Shown here: piece by piece, positions 8,674 through 16,419 of the stretch
How the letters are laid out: every line of letters begins with the position of its first letter
Numbering within the stretch: position 1 is the first letter of the stretch
Source: Labilithrix sp.
GTDB lineage: Bacteria; Myxococcota_A; Polyangia; Polyangiales; Polyangiaceae
DNA: 64,000 nt
Reading direction: 5' to 3'
Assembly: GCA_019637225.1 (NCBI GenBank)
Contig: JAHBWC010000006.1
Location: forward strand, 105,740 to 169,739
Translations under genes and position numbers: made by a program
The notes under the pieces: model-generated
What the model saw: only the letters and a program-made list of their open reading frames with translations
Database searches by the model: none
Told to the model about the DNA's origin: nothing

Positions 8674-10152
8674 TTACTTCTTGCAGCCGTTGTTCGGGCG
8701 CGAGTCGTCCGAGCACATGACCGCGCAGATGCCGGTGGTCAGGTCGACGAGCTCGTCGGGCGCGCAGTCGTCGTCCGTGAGGTCTTCCTTCCTCACGCCG
8801 TTCGTGATCTTTACCTTGTATGCATAATACAAGAACTTCGTGACCATCTTCTCGCTCATCCAGGCGTAGCCGCCCTCGCCCCACGACGTCCCCCAGCTGT
8901 TGTGGATGAGGAACTGCCTGCCGGTCGGCGTGTTGCGGTAGCCGGAGATGACGACCGCGTGACCGCTCGAGGGGCTGGTCCAGTCGGGCATCACGGCGTT
9001 CTTCATCGCGCTGCCCATCCAGCTTCGCCCGTCGATCAGGAACGCGGCCCAGATGTCCGCGCCGCCGGCGAGGATGCCGAGGAGCTCATCCATGTCGGGC
9101 GGCTCGACCTGCAGCTTCTCGATCGACGAGATCTTGTAGATGCCCTCGGCCTGGGACTTGTCGTACTTGGCCATGAGGTTCTTGTCCTCACGCCACCCGT
9201 TGGCCTTCACGCCGTACGCCTCGGCGCACTCGGTGGCGTAGGAGCCCTTCCCCTGGAAGAGCATGCACGCCTCCCTGTCGTTCTGCTTCCACGTCGTGTA
9301 GACGCCGACCGGCTGGGCGATGTTGCCGTCCGCGGCGGCGCCCATGTTGGGGAGGCCGTAGCGCGACCAGACGTGCATCGGTGAGGTCATCCGATCCAGA
9401 TCGTTCGGCTTCAGGTTGCCCGCGCGGATGGCCGCGTTGTCGAGCGCGCTCGAGAGCGAGTGCCCGGTGCACGAGCCGACGCCGCCCTGGTTCTTGATCG
9501 GCCCCTCGAGGTTCGTCGTGCGGTGGTCGACGGTGTCGGGGAAGTTCTCGCCGATCTGGATCGGGCCGCCGGCGCCCGGCGCGCCGCCCGCGGCGATCGC
9601 CGTCCCGCCGCCGCCGCCGTTGAGCGACAGCCCGCCGCCGCCCTTCAGCGCGGAGTTCCGGAGCTGCGTGCGGAGCGGGGTGAAGAGGTACTGGCGCGAT
9701 TTGACCACCTTCGCCTTGCGCGGCGACAGGCGCGGCACCGCCTTGGCCGAAGGCGTGTAGCGCGCACAGTCGATGTGGATCCAGTTCTTCTCCGAGACCT
9801 CGACGTAGCCGCAGCCCTTCGGGTTCCGCTTCGCGATCTCCTGGACCTTGGCGAAGTTGATCCCGCCCTCCGTCATCGCGAGGAGCTTGTTCGGAGCGAC
9901 CGCCGTGGTCTGAGCCGGGCGAGGTGCGGGTGCGGGTGCGGGTGCAGGCGCGGGTGTGGGCGCCTTCGCCGGCGCCGGTGCCGCGGCGGCGCGCTTGGCC
10001 GGAGGCGGCGGGGGAGGAGGCGGAGCCCGTCGCGCCTGCGGTGCGCGAGGCGCCGGGCGGCCGCTGCCTCCGCCGTTGCCGTCGGTGCCGATTTGCACCG
10101 CACAGGACGCCGTGAGAATCATGGCAACGAGCCCGGCTAGCTTCACCCTCAT
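8674..10152 (-). CDS. Papain-fold (C1A) cysteine protease, probable lipoprotein
   Basis: The 492-residue protein has a signal ending MILTASC, a plausible but imperfect lipobox. A long Pro/Ala/Arg-rich spacer follows (about 30-85), then a propeptide-like part and a C1A peptidase domain (about 205-445). The active-site pattern is present: NQGG..GSCTGHS with Cys228, a GHAVVISGY His, and IHNSWGTSWGEGGY with the Asn. The residue after the catalytic Cys is Thr rather than the Trp usual in papain (GSCWAFS). A short Cys-rich tail ends the protein. GAGAGGAGC precedes the ATG at a good spacing. It is probably exported to the envelope, where the spacer could hold the domain away from the membrane; substrate unknown. 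Confidence 0.87.
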   Translation of the reverse strand: MRVKLAGLVAMILTASCAVQIGTDGNGGGSGRPAPRAPQARRAPPPPPPPPAKRAAAAPAPAKAPTPAPAPAPAPAPRPAQTTAVAPNKLLAMTEGGINFAKVQEIAKRNPKGCGYVEVSEKNWIHIDCARYTPSAKAVPRLSPRKAKVVKSRQYLFTPLRTQLRNSALKGGGGLSLNGGGGGTAIAAGGAPGAGGPIQIGENFPDTVDHRTTNLEGPIKNQGGVGSCTGHSLSSALDNAAIRAGNLKPNDLDRMTSPMHVWSRYGLPNMGAAADGNIAQPVGVYTTWKQNDREACMLFQGKGSYATECAEAYGVKANGWREDKNLMAKYDKSQAEGIYKISSIEKLQVEPPDMDELLGILAGGADIWAAFLIDGRSWMGSAMKNAVMPDWTSPSSGHAVVISGYRNTPTGRQFLIHNSWGTSWGEGGYAWMSEKMVTKFLYYAYKVKITNGVRKEDLTDDDCAPDELVDLTTGICAVMCSDDSRPNNGCKK

Positions 10153-10471
10153 CTTCCGCTCCTCTCGACGCCGTGGGAGCTGCCACGGCGTACGTTCTCC
10201 GCGCCCTCGACGCGACCGCGCGAACCGCCTTCTGACCCCATCGAGGTTCGACGGCGAACTCTGGATGGTATTCGGGGCCGTCGCCTCAAGGGAAGACGCA
10301 CTTCGCTCCCGCTCGGTCGGTTCCAGCCGACGAAGCCCTTCGCGGCGCGCCGCGTGTCACCCGTGCGGGTGACGTCGACGCTGGTCCGGCGGCGACGCGA
10401 GGCCGCGAGCCGCTCGGCGCTCTCGGTCGAAAACTTGTAGGTGGATCGAGCGAGCTGATACCCGGAGAAAC
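10153..10471. other. 319-base divergent intergenic region with one candidate operator
   Basis: No convincing gene lies between the divergent protease and ftsE genes. The notable element is the dyad at 10356-10373. I found no convincing -35/-10 pair that leaves room for the ribosome binding site of either gene. Confidence 0.5.
10356..10373. promoter_or_regulatory. Inverted repeat GTCACCCG-TG-CGGGTGAC (candidate operator)
   Basis: This is a perfect 8-bp dyad with a two-base centre. Its core TCACCC-N4-GGGTGA matches the dyad at 2409-2424, though the four central bases differ. It lies about 100 bases before the ftsE start and 204 bases before the protease start. Recurrence in two divergent intergenic regions suggests a shared DNA-binding protein; which gene it controls is not known. 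Confidence 0.45.
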
Positions 10472-11338
10472 ATGAGCCATCGCGAGGATCGGAGCTTCAG
10501 GCGAGCTCCCGAAGGCGGACGCGGGCGTGCTTCACGAGACGAGGAGGTCGAGTCGAGCTCCCGCGCCTTCCGGCCGCTCCTTCGTGCGGGCGCAGAGCGC
10601 TTCGCCCGTGAGGCCGCGAACCGCCCGATCTTGATGTTCGAGGACGTCTACAAGTCCTACCGGCCGGGCGCGCCCGTGCTCCGCGGGCTGAACCTCATCA
10701 TCGAGCGTGGCGAGTTCGTCTTCATCACGGGACCGAGCGGGTCGGGCAAGAGCACGCTCCTGCGCATCCTGTACGCCGCGGAGAAGCCCGACGAGGGCCG
10801 CATCCTGTTCCTCGGTCGCGACATCGTTCGCCTCCGCGAGGAGTCGATCCCGTTCCTCCGGCGCAACATCGGCGTCGTCTTCCAGGACTTCAAGCTCGTG
10901 CAGTCGTGGAGCGTCTTCGAGAACGTCGCCATCACGCTCGAGGTGCTCGGGCTCCCGTCACGCCTGATCCGCTCGCGCGTCGGCGAGGCGCTCGAGCGCG
11001 TCGGCCTCCAGGGCCGCGGCGGCGATCCGGCGGGCGTGCTCTCCGGCGGCGAGCAGCAGCGCGTCGCGGTCGCGCGCGCCATCGTTGGCGAGCCGGCGCT
11101 CATCCTCGCGGACGAGCCGACCGGCAACCTCGATCCGCAGCTCGCGCTCGACGTGCTCGGCCTCTTCGAGGAGATCCACGAGGGCGGCACCACCGTGCTC
11201 TTCGCGACGCACGATCGCTCGCTGCTCGACGTCCGCGCGCGCAGGCTCCTCGTCCTCGACGAGGGCAAGGCCGTCGACGTCCCGAACGGCGTCGCGATCG
11301 CAGAGGACGACTTCTACGACAACGCGCTGCCGGTCTGA
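10472..11338 (+). CDS. ftsE: Cell-division ABC ATPase FtsE
   Basis: The ATPase has Walker [10 protein letters not shown]-loop VVFQDF, signature [14 protein letters not shown], Walker [14 protein letters not shown] and H-loop ATHD. With the ATG at 10472 (GGAG four bases upstream) it has 288 residues, including a basic, disordered extension of about 54 residues. A start at ATG 10634 would give a typical 234-residue FtsE but lacks a ribosome binding site. FtsX follows after 48 bases and an EnvC-like gene after that, so the assignment to FtsE rather than another ABC ATPase is firm. FtsEX couples ATP hydrolysis in the cytoplasm to activation of peptidoglycan hydrolases at the septum. Confidence 0.93.
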   Translation: MSHREDRSFRRAPEGGRGRASRDEEVESSSRAFRPLLRAGAERFAREAANRPILMFEDVYKSYRPGAPVLRGLNLIIERGEFVFITGPSGSGKSTLLRILYAAEKPDEGRILFLGRDIVRLREESIPFLRRNIGVVFQDFKLVQSWSVFENVAITLEVLGLPSRLIRSRVGEALERVGLQGRGGDPAGVLSGGEQQRVAVARAIVGEPALILADEPTGNLDPQLALDVLGLFEEIHEGGTTVLFATHDRSLLDVRARRLLVLDEGKAVDVPNGVAIAEDDFYDNALPV

Positions 11339-11386
11339 CCGGCGCTCCGACCTGGGGATGACCGCGTCATCCCACGAAGGAATGAC

Positions 11387-12277
11387 ATGCTCGACGGATC
11401 CATCGGCACGACGCGAAGGGCGAGGCGCGGGATGCTTCGCGAGTGGAGGCTGCACGCGCTCAGCGTGTTCTCGCTCGCGGTCGCGTTCGTCTGTCTCGGC
11501 GCGGCGCTCCTCGTCCTCACGAACCTCCGCTCCATCGAGGAGCGCTGGGCGCACGCGGGACGCGCATCGATCTACCTGAAGGACAACGCGGCGGCGCAGG
11601 ACGTCGAGCAGCTGAAGTCCGCGCTCGCCGCCGTGCCGATCGTCACGAGCGTCCGCTACGTGTCGTCGACGCAGGCGCGCAGCGAGTTCGGCCAGAAGGA
11701 AGCCGGACCGCGCGCCGAGCTCGCCGCCCTCCCGGTCGAGGCGTTCCCCGCGTCGATCGAGATCGAAGTGAGCAACGACGTCACCGACGCCGAGCTCGCC
11801 GACGTCGTCGGCAAGCTTCAGAAGCTCCCCGCCGTCGACGACGTCGAGACCTACCAGGCCTGGACCGAGCGGCTCGGCCGCCTCATCCGCGGCGGCGTGG
11901 CCGCGGCGGCGCTCCTCGCGTTCGTCGTCTTCGCGTCGGTGCTCGCGGTCGTCGGCTCGACGATCCGCCTCGCGCTCCAGCGGCGCCGGACGGAGGTCGA
12001 GGTGCTGAAGCTCGTCGGCGCGACCGATCGCTTCATCAAGGGCCCGTTCCTCGTCGAGGGCATGTCGCAAGGCGCGCTCGGCGCGACCGGCGCGATCGGC
12101 CTGCTCGCCGGGCTCTTCTTCGTCGTCCGCGGGCGGCTCGACGCCGAGCTCGCGTCGCTCGTCGGCGTCGAGCCGTCGTTCTTGCCGTGGCAGGTCATCG
12201 TCGGCATGGTCGCCGTCGGGATGCTGCTCGGCATGTTCGCCGCGCTCCTCGGCCTGCGGAGGCTCGTCACGGTATGA
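11387..12277 (+). CDS. ftsX: Cell-division permease-like protein FtsX
   Basis: The 296-residue protein has an N-terminal cytoplasmic start and one transmembrane helix (about 22-45), a periplasmic domain of about 120 residues (SIYLKDNAAAQDVEQL to AWTERLGR), then three helices in the C-terminal half with the FtsX signature around RRRTEVEVLKLVGATD. The last four bases overlap the next start (ATGA). Together with FtsE it forms the membrane complex whose periplasmic loop recruits the EnvC-type activator encoded next. Confidence 0.94.
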   Translation: MLDGSIGTTRRARRGMLREWRLHALSVFSLAVAFVCLGAALLVLTNLRSIEERWAHAGRASIYLKDNAAAQDVEQLKSALAAVPIVTSVRYVSSTQARSEFGQKEAGPRAELAALPVEAFPASIEIEVSNDVTDAELADVVGKLQKLPAVDDVETYQAWTERLGRLIRGGVAAAALLAFVVFASVLAVVGSTIRLALQRRRTEVEVLKLVGATDRFIKGPFLVEGMSQGALGATGAIGLLAGLFFVVRGRLDAELASLVGVEPSFLPWQVIVGMVAVGMLLGMFAALLGLRRLVTV

Positions 12278-13320
12278 GCCGCCTCTCCTCGTCGCGGTCT
12301 CCGCTCGCCGCCGTCGTCGCGCTCGCCGCGGCGGTCCTGTCCGCCGGCGACGGCAACGCCGCGCCGGGCGCGCGCGATCGCGATCGCGACCTCGTGCCGG
12401 TGAGCCCGCCCGCGCCGCCTCCCTTGGCGGTCCCGAGCACCCCGCAGTCGCCGGCGCTCGCGCTCGCGGCGCTCGATCGGCGCATCGCGGACCTCGACGC
12501 GGAGGAGGAGGTCTCGAAGCGCGAGCTCACCGAGCTCGGCGGCAAGATCGCCGAGGCCCACGCGCGATCGCTCGCGCGCGGTCGCGCGTTCTACCGCCTG
12601 ACGCGCGCGGGGATGCTGCCCGTCGGCGGCGGCTTCAACGAGCTCGTCTCGCACGCGCTCCGCGTGGAGCGATCGCGACGCTCGCTCGCCGCCGAGCTCA
12701 CCTCGGAGAAGAAGCTCCGCGAGCGCGGCGTCCTCCTCTCGCACGCGCTCGAGCGCATCGCGCGCGACCGCGTCGCCCTCGCGAGCCAGCGCACGGCGAT
12801 GGACGCCGCGCGTCTCGCGGTGGAGGACGAGGCGCGCCGGCAGCAGGCGTTCGACCGCGCGTTCGAGATGTCGAGCGGGTCGACGGAGTACGTCGCCGTC
12901 TACGGCGGCAACGGCGCTGCGCCGGCCGCGCTGCCGGGCGGCTTCGCGTCGTCGAAGGGGCGCCTCCTCTTTCCTCTCGCGGGTCGCTCCGAGGTCCGTC
13001 CGGCGAAGCGCGAAGGGACCGACGGGCCGGGCCTCGAGATCAAGAGCGCCCTCGGCGCGCCGGTCCGTGCCGTGTTCGGAGGACGCGTCGCGTTCGCCGA
13101 TCGCTACGGTCCGTACGGTCGGCTCGTCATCGTCGACCACGGCGATCACTACTACACGGTGAGCGGCAACCTGGCCGCGATGGACGTGAAGGTCGGCGAC
13201 GAGGTCTCCGCCGGCGAACGCCTCGGCACGGTCGGCGACGAGGGGCGCGGGCCGATGCTCTACTTCGAGATCCGCCACGCCACCCAGACCGTGGCGCCGG
13301 GCTCGTGGCTCGGCCTCTGA
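12274..13320 (+). CDS. EnvC-like murein hydrolase activator (degenerate M23 domain)
   Basis: The ATG at 12274 overlaps the ftsX stop as ATGA, giving 348 residues. It has a signal peptide ending near NAAPG, a Pro-rich stretch, a coiled-coil region (about 65-200, rich in Ala, Arg, Glu and Leu) and a C-terminal LytM/M23 domain (about 245-348). In active M23 enzymes a His and an Asp bind zinc near the domain start and an HxH follows. Here the first His position reads GLEI and the later motif reads YFEIRH, so zinc binding is probably lost, as in EnvC. The expected job is to activate N-acetylmuramoyl-L-alanine amidases in the periplasm under FtsEX control. Confidence 0.88.
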   Translation: MSRLSSSRSPLAAVVALAAAVLSAGDGNAAPGARDRDRDLVPVSPPAPPPLAVPSTPQSPALALAALDRRIADLDAEEEVSKRELTELGGKIAEAHARSLARGRAFYRLTRAGMLPVGGGFNELVSHALRVERSRRSLAAELTSEKKLRERGVLLSHALERIARDRVALASQRTAMDAARLAVEDEARRQQAFDRAFEMSSGSTEYVAVYGGNGAAPAALPGGFASSKGRLLFPLAGRSEVRPAKREGTDGPGLEIKSALGAPVRAVFGGRVAFADRYGPYGRLVIVDHGDHYYTVSGNLAAMDVKVGDEVSAGERLGTVGDEGRGPMLYFEIRHATQTVAPGSWLGL

Positions 13321-13486
13321 GCCGTTCGCGCCGGTGAGCCGCGCACGCTAGCTCGGTTCGCACACTCGTCGCGGCTCCCGAGTCGAGGAGACCCGCGAAC
13401 GGGCGCCGCGAACCACGCGCGGAGCGCCGCGCCGTCGACGCGCGGGGAAGGTCGGACCGGTCTTCGCGTACTATGGCGCGAACGTC

Positions 13487-14707
13487 ATGGTCACCTCCAC
13501 ACCCGCGCGCGCCCTCATCGCTCTCGTCGTCCTCGCATCGGCATCCGGATGCGGATTCTTCCGCCGCCTCGCCGGCAACGACACCATCAGCCTGGAGAAG
13601 GCCGAGGTGAAGTCGATGGCCGTCGATCTCCGGCGCCAGAACAAGACGATCTGCCCGCGTGAGCCGGTGCAGATGGCGGTGTTCGCGGAGATCGTCCTCG
13701 AGGGCGACAAGAGCGCGAAGCAGGTCGAGACCTTTACGGGCCACAGCGACGCGAACAAGAACGACAAGCTCGACTTCGTCGACTTCGCGTTCCACAGCGA
13801 GCAGGGCAAGTTCGATCGCGACGGCTGGTTCGCTCCCAACCCGAACCTCCTCGCGACCGCGGGCAAGGAGTTCGAGATCAAGAGCGTCTTCAAGCGCCGC
13901 CCCGACAAGTTCTCCTTCACGACGACCTACAAGCCCGACTACTCGTGCATCAAGGGCGCGGGCGGCAGCGCGGCGTCCGGATCGAGCGGCAACGGCGGCA
14001 ACGAGGGTGCGGCCGGCAAGGACGGCTCGAGCGGCTCGACGTCCTCCAGCGGCGGCGGAGGCGGCGACGGCGGCACCGGAACGTCCGGCGGCGCGGGCGG
14101 CGACGGCGCGGCGGGCCCGCACCTCACGGCCTTCGCGACGGTCGTGAAGACGCCCTTCTACGAGCGCCTCGTCGCGATCAGCATCCAGGGCGACGCCGAT
14201 GACTTCCTCCTCGTTCCCGAGGGACAGCCCGTCACCATTCGCGCGACCGGCGGCGCCGGCGGCAACGGCGGACACGGCGGCGCCGGCGGGCGCGGCGGGC
14301 GCGGCGGCGGCGGCGGCCCCGGCGGGCAGGGCGGAAAGGGCGGGGCCGGCGGTCAGGGCGGCAACGGCGTGAGCAGCGGGCGGGGCCCGGGACGATCGAT
14401 CTCGACCGCCAGCGTCACGCTTTGCCGACCTCGGCAGCCAGATCGCCTCGACGTGGGCGGCGGCAGCGCCGGCAGCGCCGGCGGCGGCGGTCGCGGCGGG
14501 AGCGCAGGCCCCGGCGGCAGCGGGATGACGCCGTCCGGCTCGAGCGGCCAGTCGCCGCCTCAGGCGCCGCGCGGCTCCGACGGAAGCGAAGGCCCGCAAG
14601 GCTCGGGCGGCGGCGGCGGCCGGCAGGGCTCGCCCGGCCGCGCGGCGGCGAAGCCCGGCGACGTGAAGGACAAGTTCCACGGCTCGGCGGAGATCACGCT
14701 CCTGTGA
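13487..14707 (+). CDS. Gly-rich collagen-like lipoprotein of unknown function
   Basis: The signal peptide ends at the lipobox SASGC. An N-terminal region of about 130 residues (to TTYKPDYSC) has ordinary composition. Two long Gly/Ser tracts follow, at about 160-210 and 255-395, separated by a short normal segment (HLTAFATVVKTPFYERLV). The repeats resemble GGxGG collagen-like or PE-PGRS-like tracts but are not perfect Gly-X-Y triplets. The last four bases overlap the next start (GTGA), so both are probably translated together. The product is likely a surface or periplasmic protein. I do not recognise the N-terminal domain. Confidence 0.8.
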   Translation: MVTSTPARALIALVVLASASGCGFFRRLAGNDTISLEKAEVKSMAVDLRRQNKTICPREPVQMAVFAEIVLEGDKSAKQVETFTGHSDANKNDKLDFVDFAFHSEQGKFDRDGWFAPNPNLLATAGKEFEIKSVFKRRPDKFSFTTTYKPDYSCIKGAGGSAASGSSGNGGNEGAAGKDGSSGSTSSSGGGGGDGGTGTSGGAGGDGAAGPHLTAFATVVKTPFYERLVAISIQGDADDFLLVPEGQPVTIRATGGAGGNGGHGGAGGRGGRGGGGGPGGQGGKGGAGGQGGNGVSSGRGPGRSISTASVTLCRPRQPDRLDVGGGSAGSAGGGGRGGSAGPGGSGMTPSGSSGQSPPQAPRGSDGSEGPQGSGGGGGRQGSPGRAAAKPGDVKDKFHGSAEITLL

Positions 14708-16128
14708 GCGACGAGCGACGCGTATCGCGGCGCGCCCTGCTCGGCGGCTTCGCGACGTTCCCGCTCATCGCCCTCGTGAGCTCGCCGTCGCTCATCGCGG
14801 CTTGCGGCTCGCGTCCGCCGGAGACGCCGCTCGCGCACCTCTACGGGCGCGAATGGGTGCACGGCGCCTACAAGCTGTACTCGGGCAAGTACGCCGACGT
14901 GCAGACGTCCGCCGACGAGAGCAGCCAGGACGCGTACCGCGTGCTCGCGCAGAAGGGCATCGTCGCGCTCGACGCGCTCCAGTCGCGCGACGTCCCCTTC
15001 TTCGCGCGCGTCGACGACGGGGGCAGCGCCTTCTCGATCGAGCGGAAGGTGCCGGAGCGCCTGATGTTCACCGCGGGCATGAGCGACGCCGAGCGCAAAG
15101 CCGCCGAAGCCGCGTGGAAGAAGGCGCGCGACCATGTCCACACCGACTACGAGGAGATCCGTCGCCTCGACTGGACGCTCACGCGCCTGCTCGCGCAGCT
15201 CCAGCGCATTCGCAACGCGATCGAGGAAGGCCGGATCGAGCAGTACCGCCTCGTCGAGCAGCTCCTCGAGCTGAAGAAGGATCCGAAGGGCTTGCCCTAC
15301 GAGCTCCCGTTCCAGGTGACGGCGGTCGACTACGAGGAGATCCTCGTCCTCCTGGTGGAGCGCCTCGAGGAGGACCGCGCCCACCTCGCGCAGATCGAGG
15401 CCGACATCATCGCGGTCGGCATGACCGTGCGCGCCACCGATGCGGGCTCGGCGACGCTCGCCGCGAGCATCCGGAAGGTGCTCCTCGCGGTCGTCGAGGA
15501 CGGCGCCGTCCCCGCGCGTCCGCCGCTCTTCCCCGCCGACGAGGGCGAGAAGGCGAAGCTGCTCGGCGCCGGCAAGGAGCTCGTCGCGAAGATCGAGGCG
15601 AGCCCCGAGTACGCCAAGTGGCGCGCCGACGAGCGCGAGAAGAAGCTCGCTGCGGTCGGCGCCTTCCTCCAGGCGCTCGACGCGATGACGGGGCTGCCTA
15701 CGTCGCGTGTCTACCGCACCGTTCTCGACGTGTGGCGCGGCGATCACGACTACCTCAACTACCTCCAGACGATCGTCGCGATCGTCCCGCACGGCGGCAA
15801 GGTCGCCTTGGTGATCAACGAGGCCATCGAGTACACGCAGAAGGCGCGGAAGATCGCCGGCACCGTGATGGCGACGGTCAACACCGTGAAGGGCGCCGGC
15901 TCGCTCTCCTCCGATGCGCTCGTCGCCGCGGCGACCGCGGCTGCCACGAAGGAGGCGAAGGGCCTCGTGCTCAATACGGCGTCCCGCTTCGCGGTCGAGC
16001 GCGCCGAGAAGCAGCTCTCCTTCTTCAAGGACAACGCCGAGGTCCAGAAGGTCACCGACGCCCTCGCGCAGACGGACTTCGTGCAGAAGGCGATGCCGAC
16101 GCTCCCCGTCGGCATACCCAAGGGCTAG
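14704..16128 (+). CDS. Tat-type predicted lipoprotein, helical, unknown function
   Basis: The GTG at 14704 overlaps the preceding stop (GTGA) and gives 474 residues. The N-terminus has a twin-arginine motif (RVSRRALLGGF), a hydrophobic stretch and a lipobox-like LIAAC, so the product may be exported folded and then lipidated. The rest is largely helical, rich in Ala, Glu, Lys and Arg, with coiled-coil-like parts at about 120-215 and 300-330. No enzyme motif was recognised. The preceding gene for a Gly-rich lipoprotein is its probable partner. Its end lies 42 bases before the simple-repeat palindrome at 16171. Confidence 0.72.
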   Translation: MSDERRVSRRALLGGFATFPLIALVSSPSLIAACGSRPPETPLAHLYGREWVHGAYKLYSGKYADVQTSADESSQDAYRVLAQKGIVALDALQSRDVPFFARVDDGGSAFSIERKVPERLMFTAGMSDAERKAAEAAWKKARDHVHTDYEEIRRLDWTLTRLLAQLQRIRNAIEEGRIEQYRLVEQLLELKKDPKGLPYELPFQVTAVDYEEILVLLVERLEEDRAHLAQIEADIIAVGMTVRATDAGSATLAASIRKVLLAVVEDGAVPARPPLFPADEGEKAKLLGAGKELVAKIEASPEYAKWRADEREKKLAAVGAFLQALDAMTGLPTSRVYRTVLDVWRGDHDYLNYLQTIVAIVPHGGKVALVINEAIEYTQKARKIAGTVMATVNTVKGAGSLSSDALVAAATAAATKEAKGLVLNTASRFAVERAEKQLSFFKDNAEVQKVTDALAQTDFVQKAMPTLPVGIPKG

Positions 16129-16170
16129 CGGGCGTCCCTACTCCGGTCGAGACTGAAGAGAGAGAGAATC

Positions 16171-16328
16171 GGGCACGGGCACGGGCACGGGCACGGGCAC
16201 GTTGAAGACGAGAGGGCCGTTCGGCGGGGCCGTCGCCTCGTCTCGTCTCGTCTCGTCTCGTCTCGTCTCGTCTCGTCTCGTCTCGTCTCGTCTCCCGCGT
16301 GCCCGTGCCCGTGCCCGTGCCCGTGCCC
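16171..16328. repeat. Simple-repeat palindrome: (GGGCAC)5 - (TCTCG)10 - (GTGCCC)5
   Basis: Five perfect GGGCAC units (16171-16200) are the exact reverse complement of five GTGCCC units (16299-16328). This makes 30-bp arms that pair on further through ATC/GAT and a purine/pyrimidine stretch outside. The 98-base centre contains ten exact TCTCG units (16241-16290). It lies between the convergent genes ending at 16128 and 16420. The arms could form a very stable hairpin, acting as a two-way transcription barrier, and the pentamer array could vary in copy number. No recognisable gene lies in 16129-16419. Confidence 0.9.
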
Positions 16329-16419
16329 GATCTCCTCTCGCTCAGCGTCACCCTCAGCCTCAACTGAAGTCGGGACGCACCCCAGCCCCCAGCGCCCGGC
16401 CACGCTCTCGTGCGGCGGG

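Noticed and set aside
9921..9965. GCGGGT-type simple repeat
   Set aside because: It is the coding sequence of the Pro/Ala spacer of the papain-fold protein.
13321..13486. Terminator after the envC-like gene
   Set aside because: The interval has no clear stem followed by a T tract.
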